64,000 nt of DNA from JACRCT01 sp049841135. GTDB lineage: Bacteria > Myxococcota > Myxococcia > Myxococcales > UBA5297. This document shows, one piece after another, positions 35,007 to 48,637 of this stretch. The notes under the pieces were generated by a model that saw only the letters and a list, made by a program, of their open reading frames with translations, was not told the origin of the DNA and did no database searches. Location of the stretch: positions 1,674,001 to 1,738,000 of the forward strand of contig JASGHK010000004.1 of NCBI GenBank assembly GCA_049841135.1. The letters are read 5' to 3'. Made by a program: the position numbers and the translations under genes. The stretch's first letter is position 1; each line of letters starts with the position of its first letter.

Positions 35007-37962
35007 TCAGCCGCAGCCGACCGGATAGTGGACCTCGACGTGCGCCCCGGCGGGCGGCGGGTTCAGCGGCGTGAAGAGCACGACGTTCTTCTGCGAGTCG
35101 TAGCTCCACCCTCCGACCACGACCCCGTCGATCTTCACCTCGATCTTCGACGGGTCGGCGGGGATGCCGGTGAGCGGGAAGACGATGTTGAGGCCGAAGG
35201 CGTTGTCGCCCAGCCGCCCCAGGCTCGCCGACCAGTCCGGCGTGCAGATGGATTCGACGACGCCGCCCAGGCTCTGGGCGAAGCTCGATGTACCGCTCCC
35301 CCGACGACGTCCCTGCGCTGCAGGTCGACATGTCCAGCGGCGTCACCACCGCGGACACGCTGAGCATCACCGGATCGGGCTTGAGCGCCTTGAAGAAGGC
35401 AAGGTAGCTGGCGACGCTGGAGTCGCTCTGGTCGTCCTCGTCCGAGACGTAGATGACCACGAGCTTCGCCTGCGGCCGGTAGAAGCCCAGATTGCCGTCG
35501 TCGGGCAGAAGGGTCCGGGCGTCGTCAGCGTGGTCGACCAGCGGCGTGGTCAGGGCCCGCAGGCTCGCCTCGAGCCCCTGCTCCAGCCAGTGGCAGGTGC
35601 CGACGTGCGTCATGGCGTCCCAGACTGCGGCGGCATCGGGCGTCCGCGGGGTGAGCAGCCTCGGCCCCGAGTTGTCTGCCGGGAACAGCCGGCCCGCCTC
35701 GCCGCCACTGACGCCGCCCGGGCAGTCGGTCCAGCCGCCGTCGCTGGGCTCGAGCCCGGTGGTGGTGACCGCCAGGTGGTAGTCCACGTTCTCGTTGCGG
35801 GCCTTCAGGAGGAACGAGCTCAAGTTGCTGGCGATGGCCGCCTGCTTGTCGGACATGGACCCGGAGTTGTCGAGGACGAACAGGACGTCGACCTGCTGCC
35901 GCGACGCCTGGTCATAGGAGTCGGTGCGCCAGGGGTCCTTGACGCCACGGCCGCGGACGGAGACGAGGTGCCGATCCCTGCCGTCGTCCAGGTACAGCGG
36001 CATCGAGTCCAGCCCGTCGTCGACCGGCGCGTACTGGACCAGGAAGCGCAACGTGCCGCCAGCCCGCAGGGTGTACGGGAAGGCAGGAGCGCCCGGCAGC
36101 ATGAACTCCAGGCTCGTCCCCGCACCACGCACCAGGCTCTGCAGCACGGTGTCGCCCGGGCAGCGGTTGCTCAGCGTCACCTCGACCGACGGCGGCGGGC
36201 AGGCCGAGTAGACGGTGCCGAAGTCGATGTCGTTGGGGTCGATGGAGAGGCAGCCGGTCGTCCCCGAGCCGGTCACCGCCCACGTCCGGTAGGGGTCGTT
36301 CGGGTCGGAGACATAGCTCTCGATCGCGCCAGAGTAGGCGCCAGCGGAGGGCGGCATGAAGCGCACGAGAGCGTCGCGCTGCTCTCCGGTCGCGAGCACG
36401 AAGCCCGGGCTGTCGCCGTCCATGGTGAACGCCTGGGCGGTGTTGGACGAGAGCTTGAGGTTGGTGAAGTAGCAGCTGTCCTGCCCGGTGTTGGCGACGC
36501 GAAAGCCCAGGGTCGCGGCACGTCCCACGTTCACCGCGCCAAAGTCCAGGCGCGGGGGAGAGGCGGTGAACTCGCAGGGGGCGAGCGTGCGGGCGGTGCC
36601 GGTGACCATCACGTCCGGCGGTGGCTCCGTGAGCGGCGCCCCCGTCACGGGATCGGAGCCCACCACGTGTAGCGAGCCCGCGGCCGTCCCGTTCACGGTC
36701 GGGCTGTAGCGGACGATGACGTCCACCGCGTCCCCCTGAGCGAGCGCGAAGGGCGGCTGCCTGGCCGCGCCGGCGGTGAAGGCCGCGTCGCCCACGACCT
36801 GCACCTCGTCGATGCGCACGTCGGCGCCGCAGGCCAGGTTGGCGATCTGCACGCGGCGCTGGCCGGTCATCCCCAGCGCCACGACACCGAAGTCGACGGA
36901 GTCCGGGCTGAGCAGCAGACACCCTTCGCCGCCGTTGCCCTGGAGCCGCACCTCCGCCCAGCAGCCATCGGCCCCCACGCCCGTGGCGCGCATGCGCACC
37001 GCGGCCTGGCGCGGGCCATTCGACGAGGGCGTGAGGCCGACCGTGAGGGTATAGGACGCGCCAGGCTCGAGGTGGATGGCCGCTCCCGGAGAGAAACCGC
37101 TCACCGAGAAGTCAGGCGAGCTCGCCGTCGAAGGGAACACGTCGACCACGTCGAGCGCGGTCCGCCCGGGGTTGCGCAGGGTCACCTCGCGCAAGGAGAT
37201 CTCCCCCACCTTGACCGAGCCGAAGTCGATGGACGCCGGCGAGACCTGGATGCAGCTCGCCACCGCCTCGCCCGTCAGCGGCACTGCCATCTCGGGGCAC
37301 GTCGCACAGGGATGCACCTTCATCGTCGCCTCGCCGACCCCGACGTGATTGGGGCTGAACGCGGGGCTGATGCTCTTGCTGGCGCCAGGCGGCAGCTGGA
37401 GAGCGGCGGGGGCCGGATACTCGGCGGCATCGGGACCCTCGACCGTGAAGGAGACCTGCAGGTCGAGCTTGCCGGCGTTGGTCACCTGCAGCGGCATCGC
37501 TCTCGAAGAGCCCAGCGGCACCTGGCCGAAGTCCAGGTTCCCAGGGGAGAGCTGGAGCACGGGCTTGGCGCCCTCCCCCTTCAGCGCCACCAGCAGAGGT
37601 CCCGAGCCGTCGTCTCCCTCGACCACGGCGTGAGCGGCCACCGGTCCCTCGGCGGTCGGCGAGAAGACGACCTGGAAGCCGATCTCATCGCCGGAGGCGA
37701 GCGCGACGCCCTCGGCCGGGAAGCCCCGCACGGAGAAGGGTGGGGACACCGAGAAGGCCGTGAGCGTGGTGGGGGCGACCCCGGCGTTGCGCACGGAGAA
37801 GGCCTTGGGGACCTCCTCGCCCAGGGCGACCAGGCCCCAGTCGAGGGAGTCTTCGGAGAAGGCGAGATCAGCGTTGGCGGGCTTGAGCTGCGGCCCTTCG
37901 CAGGACGACGCCAGCGCCAGGAACACCGCCGCCACCACTGCTCCCTCTCCACGCGAAACCAT
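35007..37962 (-). CDS. Exported HYDIN/ASPM-type Ig repeat and VWA protein, one frameshift
   Basis: About 984 residues after repair. ATG 37962 is preferred over the longer frame because GGGGAGGGG lies before it and a signal sequence follows (VVAAVFLALASSCEG). Six or seven repeats of about 105 residues, each starting like LSPGNLDFGQVPLGSS or IDPNDIDFGTV, are Ig-like domains of the HYDIN/choice-of-anchor D type. After about residue 680 comes a VWA domain with its metal-binding DNSGSMSDKQ. The frame breaks at 35280-35286 (coding strand GAGCTTC for GAGCTC); repaired, it continues AQSLGGVVESICTPDW and ends in a short beta domain with HVEVHYPVGCG. Probably a surface or periplasmic binding protein. 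Confidence 0.8.
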
Positions 37963-38263
37963 CCGGCCCCCCTCCCCGCCCTCGCCCTTGACCACACCCT
38001 GACCGGCCTGCCTGCTCTGCATCCAGCCGGCCGCCTGACCGCACGCTCCAGCTTCGATGGCTTATGCATCGGCCAGGGACCGGGCAATCCACCGCCCGGT
38101 GCCCCGCGGCGGCAAGCCCTGCCAGGGCGATCGGCGCCTCGGGCGGAAACGTGACCCGGCAGCCAATCCCGCGATATCCTTCGCCCTTCGTTCTTTCGCC
38201 CGCTCGCCGGCGAGCAGCCGGCCTGAAACGTCGTTCCTCGCTCGCATCAAGAGAGGTGGCACC
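37963..38263. promoter_or_regulatory. Divergent intergenic region
   Basis: 301 bases between the divergent HYDIN/VWA gene and the REC-PATAN regulator. It should hold promoters for both. The reading frame is open back to 38057 on the plus strand but that part is Arg-rich and has no domain, so I treat it as non-coding. An inverted repeat around CCGCCCGG...CCGCGGCGG at about 38090-38112 is the only structure I see. No clear -35/-10 pair. Confidence 0.35.
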
Positions 38264-40480
38264 TTGGAACGCAACCCCACCGCGCTCATCGTCGACGACG
38301 ACCGCGCCATCCAGCGCCTGCTCGCCGACGCCCTCGCCAAGGAGGGTTTCACCGTCCTCGTCGAGAAGGACGGGGAGTGGGCGCTGAAGACGTTCGAGAA
38401 GAAGAAGGTCGACGTGGTCCTGCTGGACCTGCTCCTGCCTGCGCTGCACGGCTTCGAAGTCGCGCGCCGGATGCGCATCACGCCCAAGGGCCGCAAGACG
38501 CCCATCCTCTTCGTCTCTGGCGTCTACAAGTCCAGCGCGCACCGCAAGGAGGCGCAGGACAAGTACGGGATCGCCGAGTTCATCGACAAACCCATCAACC
38601 TCGGCAAGCTGCGCGAGGCGCTCAAGGCGGCGCTGGGCAACGCCTACCCCGAGGCCCAGAAGGAAGAGAAGCGCCGGGCGGCCATGGACGAGAAGCCGGC
38701 GGAGCCGTTCGCCGACGAGAGCGCGCGGATGGAGGTGGCCAGCGTCGAGCAGGCCGCCAAGAAGAGCGCCATCCAGACCATCAAGGGCGACTTCGCCGAC
38801 AAGTCCTTCCCGGACCTGCTTGCCGAGCTCTACCGCTGGCGGGCCAGCGGCGCCCTGCTGCTGCGCCGCGACAAGATCAAGAAGATCGTCTACTTCCGCG
38901 AGGGGCGGCCCTTCTCCATCAAGAGCAACCTGCTCCAGGAGTGCCTGGGCAAGCTGATGATCCGCGAGAAGATGATCTCCGAGCAGGAGTGCGAGGAGTC
39001 CATCGCCAAGATGAAGCAGTCGGGCCGGCAGCAGGGCACCGTGCTCATCGAGATGGGCTGCATCAGCCCGCACAACCTGAACTACGCGCTGTCGCTGCAG
39101 CTGCAGACCAAGCTCTACGACATCTTCACCTGGACGAGCGGCGACTATCAGTTCAACCCCAAGGCGGAGATCCCCTCGGACACCAACACCTTGGAGATGA
39201 CGACCGCGCAGATCATCTACGAGGGCGTCAAGCGCACCTACGACGAGGACCGCGTCCGCGTCGCTTTGGGCCCGGTCGAGGCGCTCTACGCCCACCCCGC
39301 TCGCGACCCGCTGCTTCGGTTCCAGGAGATCGGCCTGGACGAAGAGGAGCTGTCGCTGCTCCAGTCCATCGACGGGCACAAGACCGCCGGCACGCTGGTG
39401 GCGCTCAACCTGCTCCCGCCGCTGGGGACGCTGCAGTTCCTCTACGCCATGCGCTGCTCGCAGATGATCGAGCTCAAGCGCGAAGCGGCCGAGGGGCCGG
39501 TGGAGCCGAAGTTCGTCCCGCGCCCCTACGGCGCCCCGCCCGTCCACGGCGAGGTCACCGAGGAGAACCACCTCCCGGCAAGCGTCGCCGCCCTTCCGCC
39601 GCCGCTGCCTCCGCCGGCGCTCTTCTCCGGGCCACCCCCGATGCCGTTCCACGTCGCGCCGGAGCTGCCCAAGGCCGCACCCCGCAACCCGCCGCCGAAG
39701 CTGCCTCCCCTTCCGCCGCTGCCGCCCAAGGGCTCCACCTCGCTGCTGCCCGAGCTGTCCGGCATCTTCAGCACCGTGACCGCCGAGGAGCGCGACGTGC
39801 GCGAGCGCCTGGCGGCCACCGCGGCGTCGATGAAGAAGATGGACTACTTCCAGATCCTGGGAGTGGCTCCCAACGCGCCCAAGGACGAGATCAAGCGCAG
39901 CTACTTCGGGCTGGCGAAGGAGTACCACCCGGACAAGCACTTCGGCTCGTACTCGGCCGAGGTGCGCAACCTGGCAGCCGAGATCTTCGACCTCATCTCC
40001 ACCGCCCACGACACGCTCACCGACGAGGAGGAGCGCGCCCGCTATGTTGGCGAGCTCGCCGCCGGCGTGCGCAAGGACGTCTCGGACGAGGTCAGCAAGA
40101 TCCTCGCGGCCGAGGGCAAGTTCCAGAAGGGCGAAGACCTGATGCGCAAGAAGCTGTACCGGGAGGCGCACCAGTCCTTCCAGGAGGCGGTGGAGCTCTA
40201 CGGCGAGGAGGGCGAGTTCCACGCCTACCTCGGCTGGAGCCTCTTCCAGTCCGACCCGCGCTCCCAGGAGCTGGCCGAGAAGGCCATCGAGCACGTCGAG
40301 GCCGGCATCCGCCTCAACCCTAAGGTGGACAAGAGCTACCTGTTCCTGGGCTACATCCACAAGGCCATCGGCCGCCCCGACCGTGCGGAGAAGCAGTTCG
40401 AGAAGGCCATCCAGTGCAACCCCGACTGCATCGAGGCGCTGCGCGAGCTGCGGCTGCTGGGCAAGGGGAAGAAGAAGTAG
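38264..40480 (+). CDS. Response regulator with PATAN (DUF4388), J and TPR domains
   Basis: 738 residues from TTG 38264, which has GAGAGGTGG upstream and starts exactly at the receiver domain (LERNPTALIVDDDRA). The receiver domain keeps acidic D11-D13, phospho-acceptor D55 (VVLLDLLLP) and the Lys of FIDKP. About 165-300 is a PATAN/DUF4388 domain (KGDFADKSFPDLLAELYRWRASGALLLRRD in outline). A Pro-rich linker (about 430-500) leads to a J domain at about 525-590 with HPD intact (AKEYHPDKHFG), then TPR repeats to the end. J domains recruit Hsp70, so the protein may couple phosphorylation to a chaperone. No kinase is next to it. Confidence 0.85.
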   Translation: MERNPTALIVDDDRAIQRLLADALAKEGFTVLVEKDGEWALKTFEKKKVDVVLLDLLLPALHGFEVARRMRITPKGRKTPILFVSGVYKSSAHRKEAQDKYGIAEFIDKPINLGKLREALKAALGNAYPEAQKEEKRRAAMDEKPAEPFADESARMEVASVEQAAKKSAIQTIKGDFADKSFPDLLAELYRWRASGALLLRRDKIKKIVYFREGRPFSIKSNLLQECLGKLMIREKMISEQECEESIAKMKQSGRQQGTVLIEMGCISPHNLNYALSLQLQTKLYDIFTWTSGDYQFNPKAEIPSDTNTLEMTTAQIIYEGVKRTYDEDRVRVALGPVEALYAHPARDPLLRFQEIGLDEEELSLLQSIDGHKTAGTLVALNLLPPLGTLQFLYAMRCSQMIELKREAAEGPVEPKFVPRPYGAPPVHGEVTEENHLPASVAALPPPLPPPALFSGPPPMPFHVAPELPKAAPRNPPPKLPPLPPLPPKGSTSLLPELSGIFSTVTAEERDVRERLAATAASMKKMDYFQILGVAPNAPKDEIKRSYFGLAKEYHPDKHFGSYSAEVRNLAAEIFDLISTAHDTLTDEEERARYVGELAAGVRKDVSDEVSKILAAEGKFQKGEDLMRKKLYREAHQSFQEAVELYGEEGEFHAYLGWSLFQSDPRSQELAEKAIEHVEAGIRLNPKVDKSYLFLGYIHKAIGRPDRAEKQFEKAIQCNPDCIEALRELRLLGKGKKK

Positions 40481-40498
40481 GCACACCTGCCTGCCTAC
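40477..40498. terminator. Weak hairpin at a convergent gene end
   Basis: GTAGGCA and TGCCTAC pair over 7 bp across the stop codon of the plus-strand gene. The 61-base interval before the convergent patatin gene also holds a short run of GCCT repeats. Confidence 0.35.
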
Positions 40499-40541
40499 AG
40501 CCCAAGGCCTAGAGCCTGAGGCCTGACCTCTTAGCCTGCCC

Positions 40542-41954
40542 TCAATCGAGCGCCGGCAGCGGCTGGAGCATCTTCTGGATGAAGGGCATCTCCCGCTCCA
40601 GCTCTTCCTTGCCCCGGTCCAGCATCTTGATGAACGAGCTGATGCCCGGCACCACCTCGAGCGGCGAGAGGGTGCCCGAGAACGGCTTGTACAGGTGCGC
40701 GAACTCGCAGGAGCGCTGCACCTGCACCTGAAGGATCTGCTGGATGGGCAGCCACACCGGCGTCGTCAGCTTGGGGGCGAAGCCATCGAAGGCCACGATG
40801 AGCGCGTTGCGCGTCTCGATGCGCCCTCCCTGCACCGCCTGCCAGGCTCCGCGCGCCGGGACGTTGTCCACGAAGCCGCCGTCCGCCAGCCGGAAGAGGT
40901 CGCGACGCTTGAACAGCTCCCCCAGGATGGCGTGCATCCGCTCGTCCTGGCGGACGACGTCATAGTGGATGACGCCGGGGATGGAGGACGAGAAGCCGAC
41001 GGCGTCCATCACGTCGAACTCTTCGGTCCCAGGCTCGAGACCCAGCCGCAGGGTCTCCAGCCGCTCGCCGATCTGCGCGAACTCGATGAGCGCCGAGACG
41101 ACTTGGGGAATCTTGCGCGCGACCTTGAACGGCGAGGAGACGTTGAGCACGCCGTCCAGCAGCCGCTCGTAGAACTCCAGCGGCCGGGGCAGCACGCCGG
41201 CGCGGATGCCGCTCACCGTGGTGACGAGCGGGATGGGCAGGTCCTTGAGCGTGTAGGCCCGCCCGTCGCGGTGCTCGAAGTACTTGCCGAAGCTCGCCCT
41301 CAGGTAGAGGCGCAGCGCCGCCGGCAGGCCGTAGCGGCTCTCCATGGAGAGCAGGTGGAAGAACTTCGACCAGGACAGTCCGCGGGCGATGTTGAGCACC
41401 TCGCCCGTGTCGTAGCGCGGGCTGCGCGCGCGCATCGCCCCCAGCACCGCGCCGATGCTGGTGCCGACGATGAGCGCCGGGCGGATGCCGCACTCCTCGA
41501 GCAGCTTGTAGGCGCCCAGGTAGATGTAGCCCACCCCGCCGCCGCCGCCCGCCGCCACCACCAGCTTCTTCTCGCGCACCTCGCGGTCGAGCCGCTCGCG
41601 CGAGTACTTGCCGGCGCCGTGCCGGTAGAGCGACTCGGTCGTCCGCAGCGCGAGGTCGCGCAGGATGGTCGCCACCGGTCGCAGCTTCTCGGCCGCGATG
41701 GAGCCGCCCTGCCTGACCCCGGCCACGTCCAGCAGCTTGAAGACCTCGTCCCGCAGCGGCTCGACGACCGGCTCGACGTCGACGTCGGCCCCGTCGGCAC
41801 GGACGTGGTGGAGCCGGGCCAGCGAGATGGCGGTCCGGATGGCCGCCTCGGCACGGCCCTCGAGCAGGTCCGGGTCCTTGAGCAGCGCGCGCACCAGCGC
41901 CACTTCCTTCTGCTCGAGGGAGACGAGGACGGCAGTTCTGTCGGCCTGTGGCAT
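40542..41954 (-). CDS. Patatin-like phospholipase
   Basis: 470-residue lipid acyl hydrolase candidate. About 130 N-terminal helical residues come before the patatin domain, which has the oxyanion-hole glycines (GGGGGVGYI, from residue 136), the nucleophile elbow GTSIG with Ser166, and the catalytic DGG with Asp358 (RLADGGFVDNVP). There is no signal peptide or membrane helix, so it is probably cytosolic or peripheral. The C-terminus has LPIQQILQVQVQRSCEF and an acidic helical end. It stands alone, downstream of infB and convergent with the regulator gene. Both catalytic residues are present, so activity is likely. Confidence 0.85.
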   Translation of the reverse strand: MPQADRTAVLVSLEQKEVALVRALLKDPDLLEGRAEAAIRTAISLARLHHVRADGADVDVEPVVEPLRDEVFKLLDVAGVRQGGSIAAEKLRPVATILRDLALRTTESLYRHGAGKYSRERLDREVREKKLVVAAGGGGGVGYIYLGAYKLLEECGIRPALIVGTSIGAVLGAMRARSPRYDTGEVLNIARGLSWSKFFHLLSMESRYGLPAALRLYLRASFGKYFEHRDGRAYTLKDLPIPLVTTVSGIRAGVLPRPLEFYERLLDGVLNVSSPFKVARKIPQVVSALIEFAQIGERLETLRLGLEPGTEEFDVMDAVGFSSSIPGVIHYDVVRQDERMHAILGELFKRRDLFRLADGGFVDNVPARGAWQAVQGGRIETRNALIVAFDGFAPKLTTPVWLPIQQILQVQVQRSCEFAHLYKPFSGTLSPLEVVPGISSFIKMLDRGKEELEREMPFIQKMLQPLPALD

Positions 41955-42069
41955 GCGGTCCTTGCCGCTCCTACCCGCCCCGATTTGTCTCGTCTTTTCG
42001 CGCGGATTCTAGGGCCGGGCCTCTTCGGCCTCAAGCGTCGTGACGCACTACGTCAGTCTCATGCACGAA

Positions 42070-42097
42070 GGCCGCCTCCCCATTCGGGAAGGCGGCC
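42070..42097 (-). terminator. Terminator after infB
   Basis: GGCCGCCT and AGGCGGCC form an 8-bp stem with inner CCC/GGG pairing, about 28 bases beyond the infB stop. There is no long T-run. It marks the end of the rimP-nusA-infB unit. Confidence 0.5.
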
Positions 42098-42124
42098 CTC
42101 GGCGAAAGGTCGCAGCCGTCTGAG

Positions 42125-44983
<2,859 letters not shown>

Positions 44984-45037
44984 TACTCCCGACTCCCTGC
45001 GGCGTCCCTCGAAATGAGAAGTAACGCCGCGAAGCTT

Positions 45038-45337
45038 CTAAATCTTTCGTGCCCGCGGGTCAACCGCAGCGCCCCGGCTGGGAGGCCCTACCTTGGCCTT
45101 GGTAATCCCATCCGGAAGCTCTTCGCCCGCGACGGCCTTTGCCTTGAACGCCCTGCCGAAGGCCCGCTTCTGCGAGGCCTTCCGCGCGCATTCGCCGTCG
45201 CAGACATAGGCGCCCCTTCCCGGTGCGCGCCTGGCTGCGTCCACTTCGACCTTCCCGTCGCGGGCCACCAGCCGAACCAACTCGGCCTTTTCCCGCCTGG
45301 CGCCGCACCCGATGCAAGTTCGCATCGGCTCGGCCAT
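45038..45337 (-). CDS. rnpM: YlxR-family RNA-binding protein (RnpM)
   Basis: About 99 residues from ATG 45337, with GAGGAA 9 bases before it. The YlxR fold is shown by MRTCIGCGARREKAELVRLV, PGRGAYVCDGECARKASQKRAFGRAF and the usual place between nusA and infB. In Bacillus this protein binds RNase P RNA and modulates it. Two Cys pairs (CIGC and CDGEC) may bind a metal. GTG 45352 is a possible earlier start. Confidence 0.85.
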   Translation of the reverse strand: MAEPMRTCIGCGARREKAELVRLVARDGKVEVDAARRAPGRGAYVCDGECARKASQKRAFGRAFKAKAVAGEELPDGITKAKVGPPSRGAAVDPRARKI

Positions 45338-45449
45338 GGCGTTGTTCCTCACTTTCGTGGGGTGAGGCGGTCCCAGACCGGCTCACCCGTGCATCTCCAT
45401 GCAGACCGCCCGCCTGGGCGGGCTGCGTTCGAACGTGCCGGCGTTCCGG

Positions 45450-47264
<1,815 letters not shown>

Positions 47265-47302
47265 GGCAGCTCCTTCGAATTTTGGGGCGGCGGGCGGGGC
47301 CC

Positions 47303-47340
47303 GTCCGCGTTGTCGGACGCGGCGGATACCAATCCGCCGC
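47303..47340 (-). other. Two stem-loops between rimP and nusA
   Basis: GTCCG/CGGAC (47303-47318) and GCGGCGGAT/ATCCGCCGC (47319-47340) form adjacent hairpins in the 135-base rimP-nusA interval. The second is perfect over 9 bp with a short loop. They could affect nusA translation or mRNA processing; no T-run follows. Confidence 0.4.
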
Positions 47341-47399
47341 TATGTGGTGAAGCTCTCGGCTCGGACTACTCGGGGTTCAAACGCCGGGGAGGGCTCGAA

Positions 47400-47888
47400 T
47401 CAGTCCCACTCGGCCACGAGATTCGCCTTGGCGATCTCCTTTCGCTCGATCTTGAAGACGCCAGCCCCTTCCACGTCGACCTGGGCTGCGTCGTCGGCGA
47501 AGGCCACCAGCTTTCCCGTGAAGCTCTTGCGCGGAGGGTCGAACAGCGGCCCGAAGGTCTTGATCTGGACCTTCTTGCCCACGAAGCGTTGGAAGTGCTC
47601 CGGGCGGGTCAGCGGCCGCTCGATGCCCGGGCTGCTCACCTCGAGCGTGTACTCGTGGGGCACGACGTCCGCGACCTCGATGGCGGTCTCGACGGCGTGC
47701 GTCGCCCGCTGGCAGTCCTCGAGGTCGACGCCCTTGCCCTTCTCGTCGCTGCCGGGCTTGTCGATGAACAGGCGAAGGACCCAGCGCCCGCCTTCGCGCA
47801 GGTAGTCGACGTCGATGAGCTCCAGTCCTTCGTTCTGAAGGATGGGCGCCGCAATTTCCCAAGCTTTTTCAGCTACTTGGTGAGCCAT
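47400..47888 (-). CDS. rimP: Ribosome maturation factor RimP
   Basis: Helps late assembly of the 30S subunit. 162 residues from ATG 47888 (MAHQVAEKAWEI...), chosen because the longer frame would run through the terminator hairpin upstream. Family motifs: GLELIDVDYLREGGRWVLRLFIDKPG, VDLEDCQRATHAVETAIEV and EYTLEVSSPGIERPLTRPEHFQRFVGKKV in outline, followed by the SH3-like C-terminal domain ending AKANLVAEWD. First gene of the rimP-nusA-rnpM-infB unit. Confidence 0.94.
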   Translation of the reverse strand: MAHQVAEKAWEIAAPILQNEGLELIDVDYLREGGRWVLRLFIDKPGSDEKGKGVDLEDCQRATHAVETAIEVADVVPHEYTLEVSSPGIERPLTRPEHFQRFVGKKVQIKTFGPLFDPPRKSFTGKLVAFADDAAQVDVEGAGVFKIERKEIAKANLVAEWD

Positions 47889-47905
47889 TCCGCCACCGTT
47901 CGGAC

Positions 47906-47934
47906 AAAAAAAGTGGGCACTGCGGCCCACTTTT
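47906..47934 (-). terminator. Rho-independent terminator or attenuator before rimP
   Basis: On the minus strand AAAAGTGGGC pairs with GCCCACTTTT around a 6-base loop and is followed by a T-run (seven T in all). It ends only 18 bases before the rimP start. It either stops the ORF6N transcript or, if the rimP promoter lies upstream, acts as an attenuator. Confidence 0.75.
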
Positions 47935-47946
47935 CGGGTTCCTCAC

Positions 47947-47974
47947 GAAAAATGTGGCTCGCCTCCTACCACAT
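47947..47974 (-). terminator. Second, weaker terminator upstream of rimP
   Basis: On the minus strand ATGTGG pairs with CCACAT (6 bp, 11-base loop) followed by TTTTC. It lies 18 bases ahead of the stronger hairpin, so two terminator-like structures stand in tandem. Confidence 0.5.
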
Positions 47975-48023
47975 TCCCGGGCGGGCAGACAAGCAGGCCT
48001 CCGGGGCACGCGGCCCACCTGGC

Positions 48024-48560
48024 TCAGGGGCGGTCGGCGGTCTGGAACCCGATCACCGGCTTGGATTCTTCATCGGCCATCATCTCCTCGATGGCCTGGA
48101 ACACCGCCTTAAACTGCGCGTCGTAGCGAGTCTCGAGCTCCTTGATCTTGCGAGCGAGTTCGACGTTGGAAGAGAGGAGCGCACGCAGTCGAATGAAAGC
48201 TCGGACAACATGGATGCTGGCCTCGACTGCCGTGGGACTGTTGAGGACGCTCGCGAGCATCACCGCGCCATGCTCGGTGAAGGCCAGTGGCAACTTGCGC
48301 CTTCCGCCATGTGTCTTTGAGGTCGCAAATTGCGACTTCAAGATTGCAACCTCTTGAAACTCCAGTTGAAACATGAAGTCGACGGGGAACCTTTCGAGGT
48401 TGCGGCGGACCTGTTCGTTGAGGCGCTTGGTAGTCACCCCGTAGAGCTCGGCCAAGTCCGAGTCGAGCATCACCCGCTTGCCTCGAAGGGACAGAATCCT
48501 GCGCTCGGCCTCGACCGCCACGAGAACTGCCTTCCCCGTCCCCTCCCCGCGCTTCGCCAT
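48024..48560 (-). CDS. ORF6N-domain protein
   Basis: About 178 residues from ATG 48560, with AGGAGGGAAG directly before it. An N-terminal ORF6N domain is clear (ILSLRGKRVMLDSDLAELYGVTTKRLNEQVRRNLERFP, and LPLAFTEHGAVMLASVLNSPTA, in outline), then a coiled-coil-like segment (LARKIKELETRYDAQFKAVFQAIEEMM). The domain is known from phage antirepressor-type proteins and from many stand-alone bacterial genes, usually thought to bind DNA. No phage genes are near. It is divergent from the amidase gene and separated from rimP by two terminators, so it is likely accessory DNA inserted next to the core operon. Confidence 0.85.
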   Translation of the reverse strand: MAKRGEGTGKAVLVAVEAERRILSLRGKRVMLDSDLAELYGVTTKRLNEQVRRNLERFPVDFMFQLEFQEVAILKSQFATSKTHGGRRKLPLAFTEHGAVMLASVLNSPTAVEASIHVVRAFIRLRALLSSNVELARKIKELETRYDAQFKAVFQAIEEMMADEESKPVIGFQTADRP

Positions 48561-48637
48561 CTTCCCTCCTCGGTTTGCAGTGGTTGGCGCGGCCACTCTA
48601 GCTCGCTACCCTGACATTCCTTCCCGAGGAGAAGCTC

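Noticed and set aside
48024..48560. ORF6N gene as part of a prophage
   Set aside because: No integrase, capsid, or attachment site nearby; flanking genes are chromosomal core genes.
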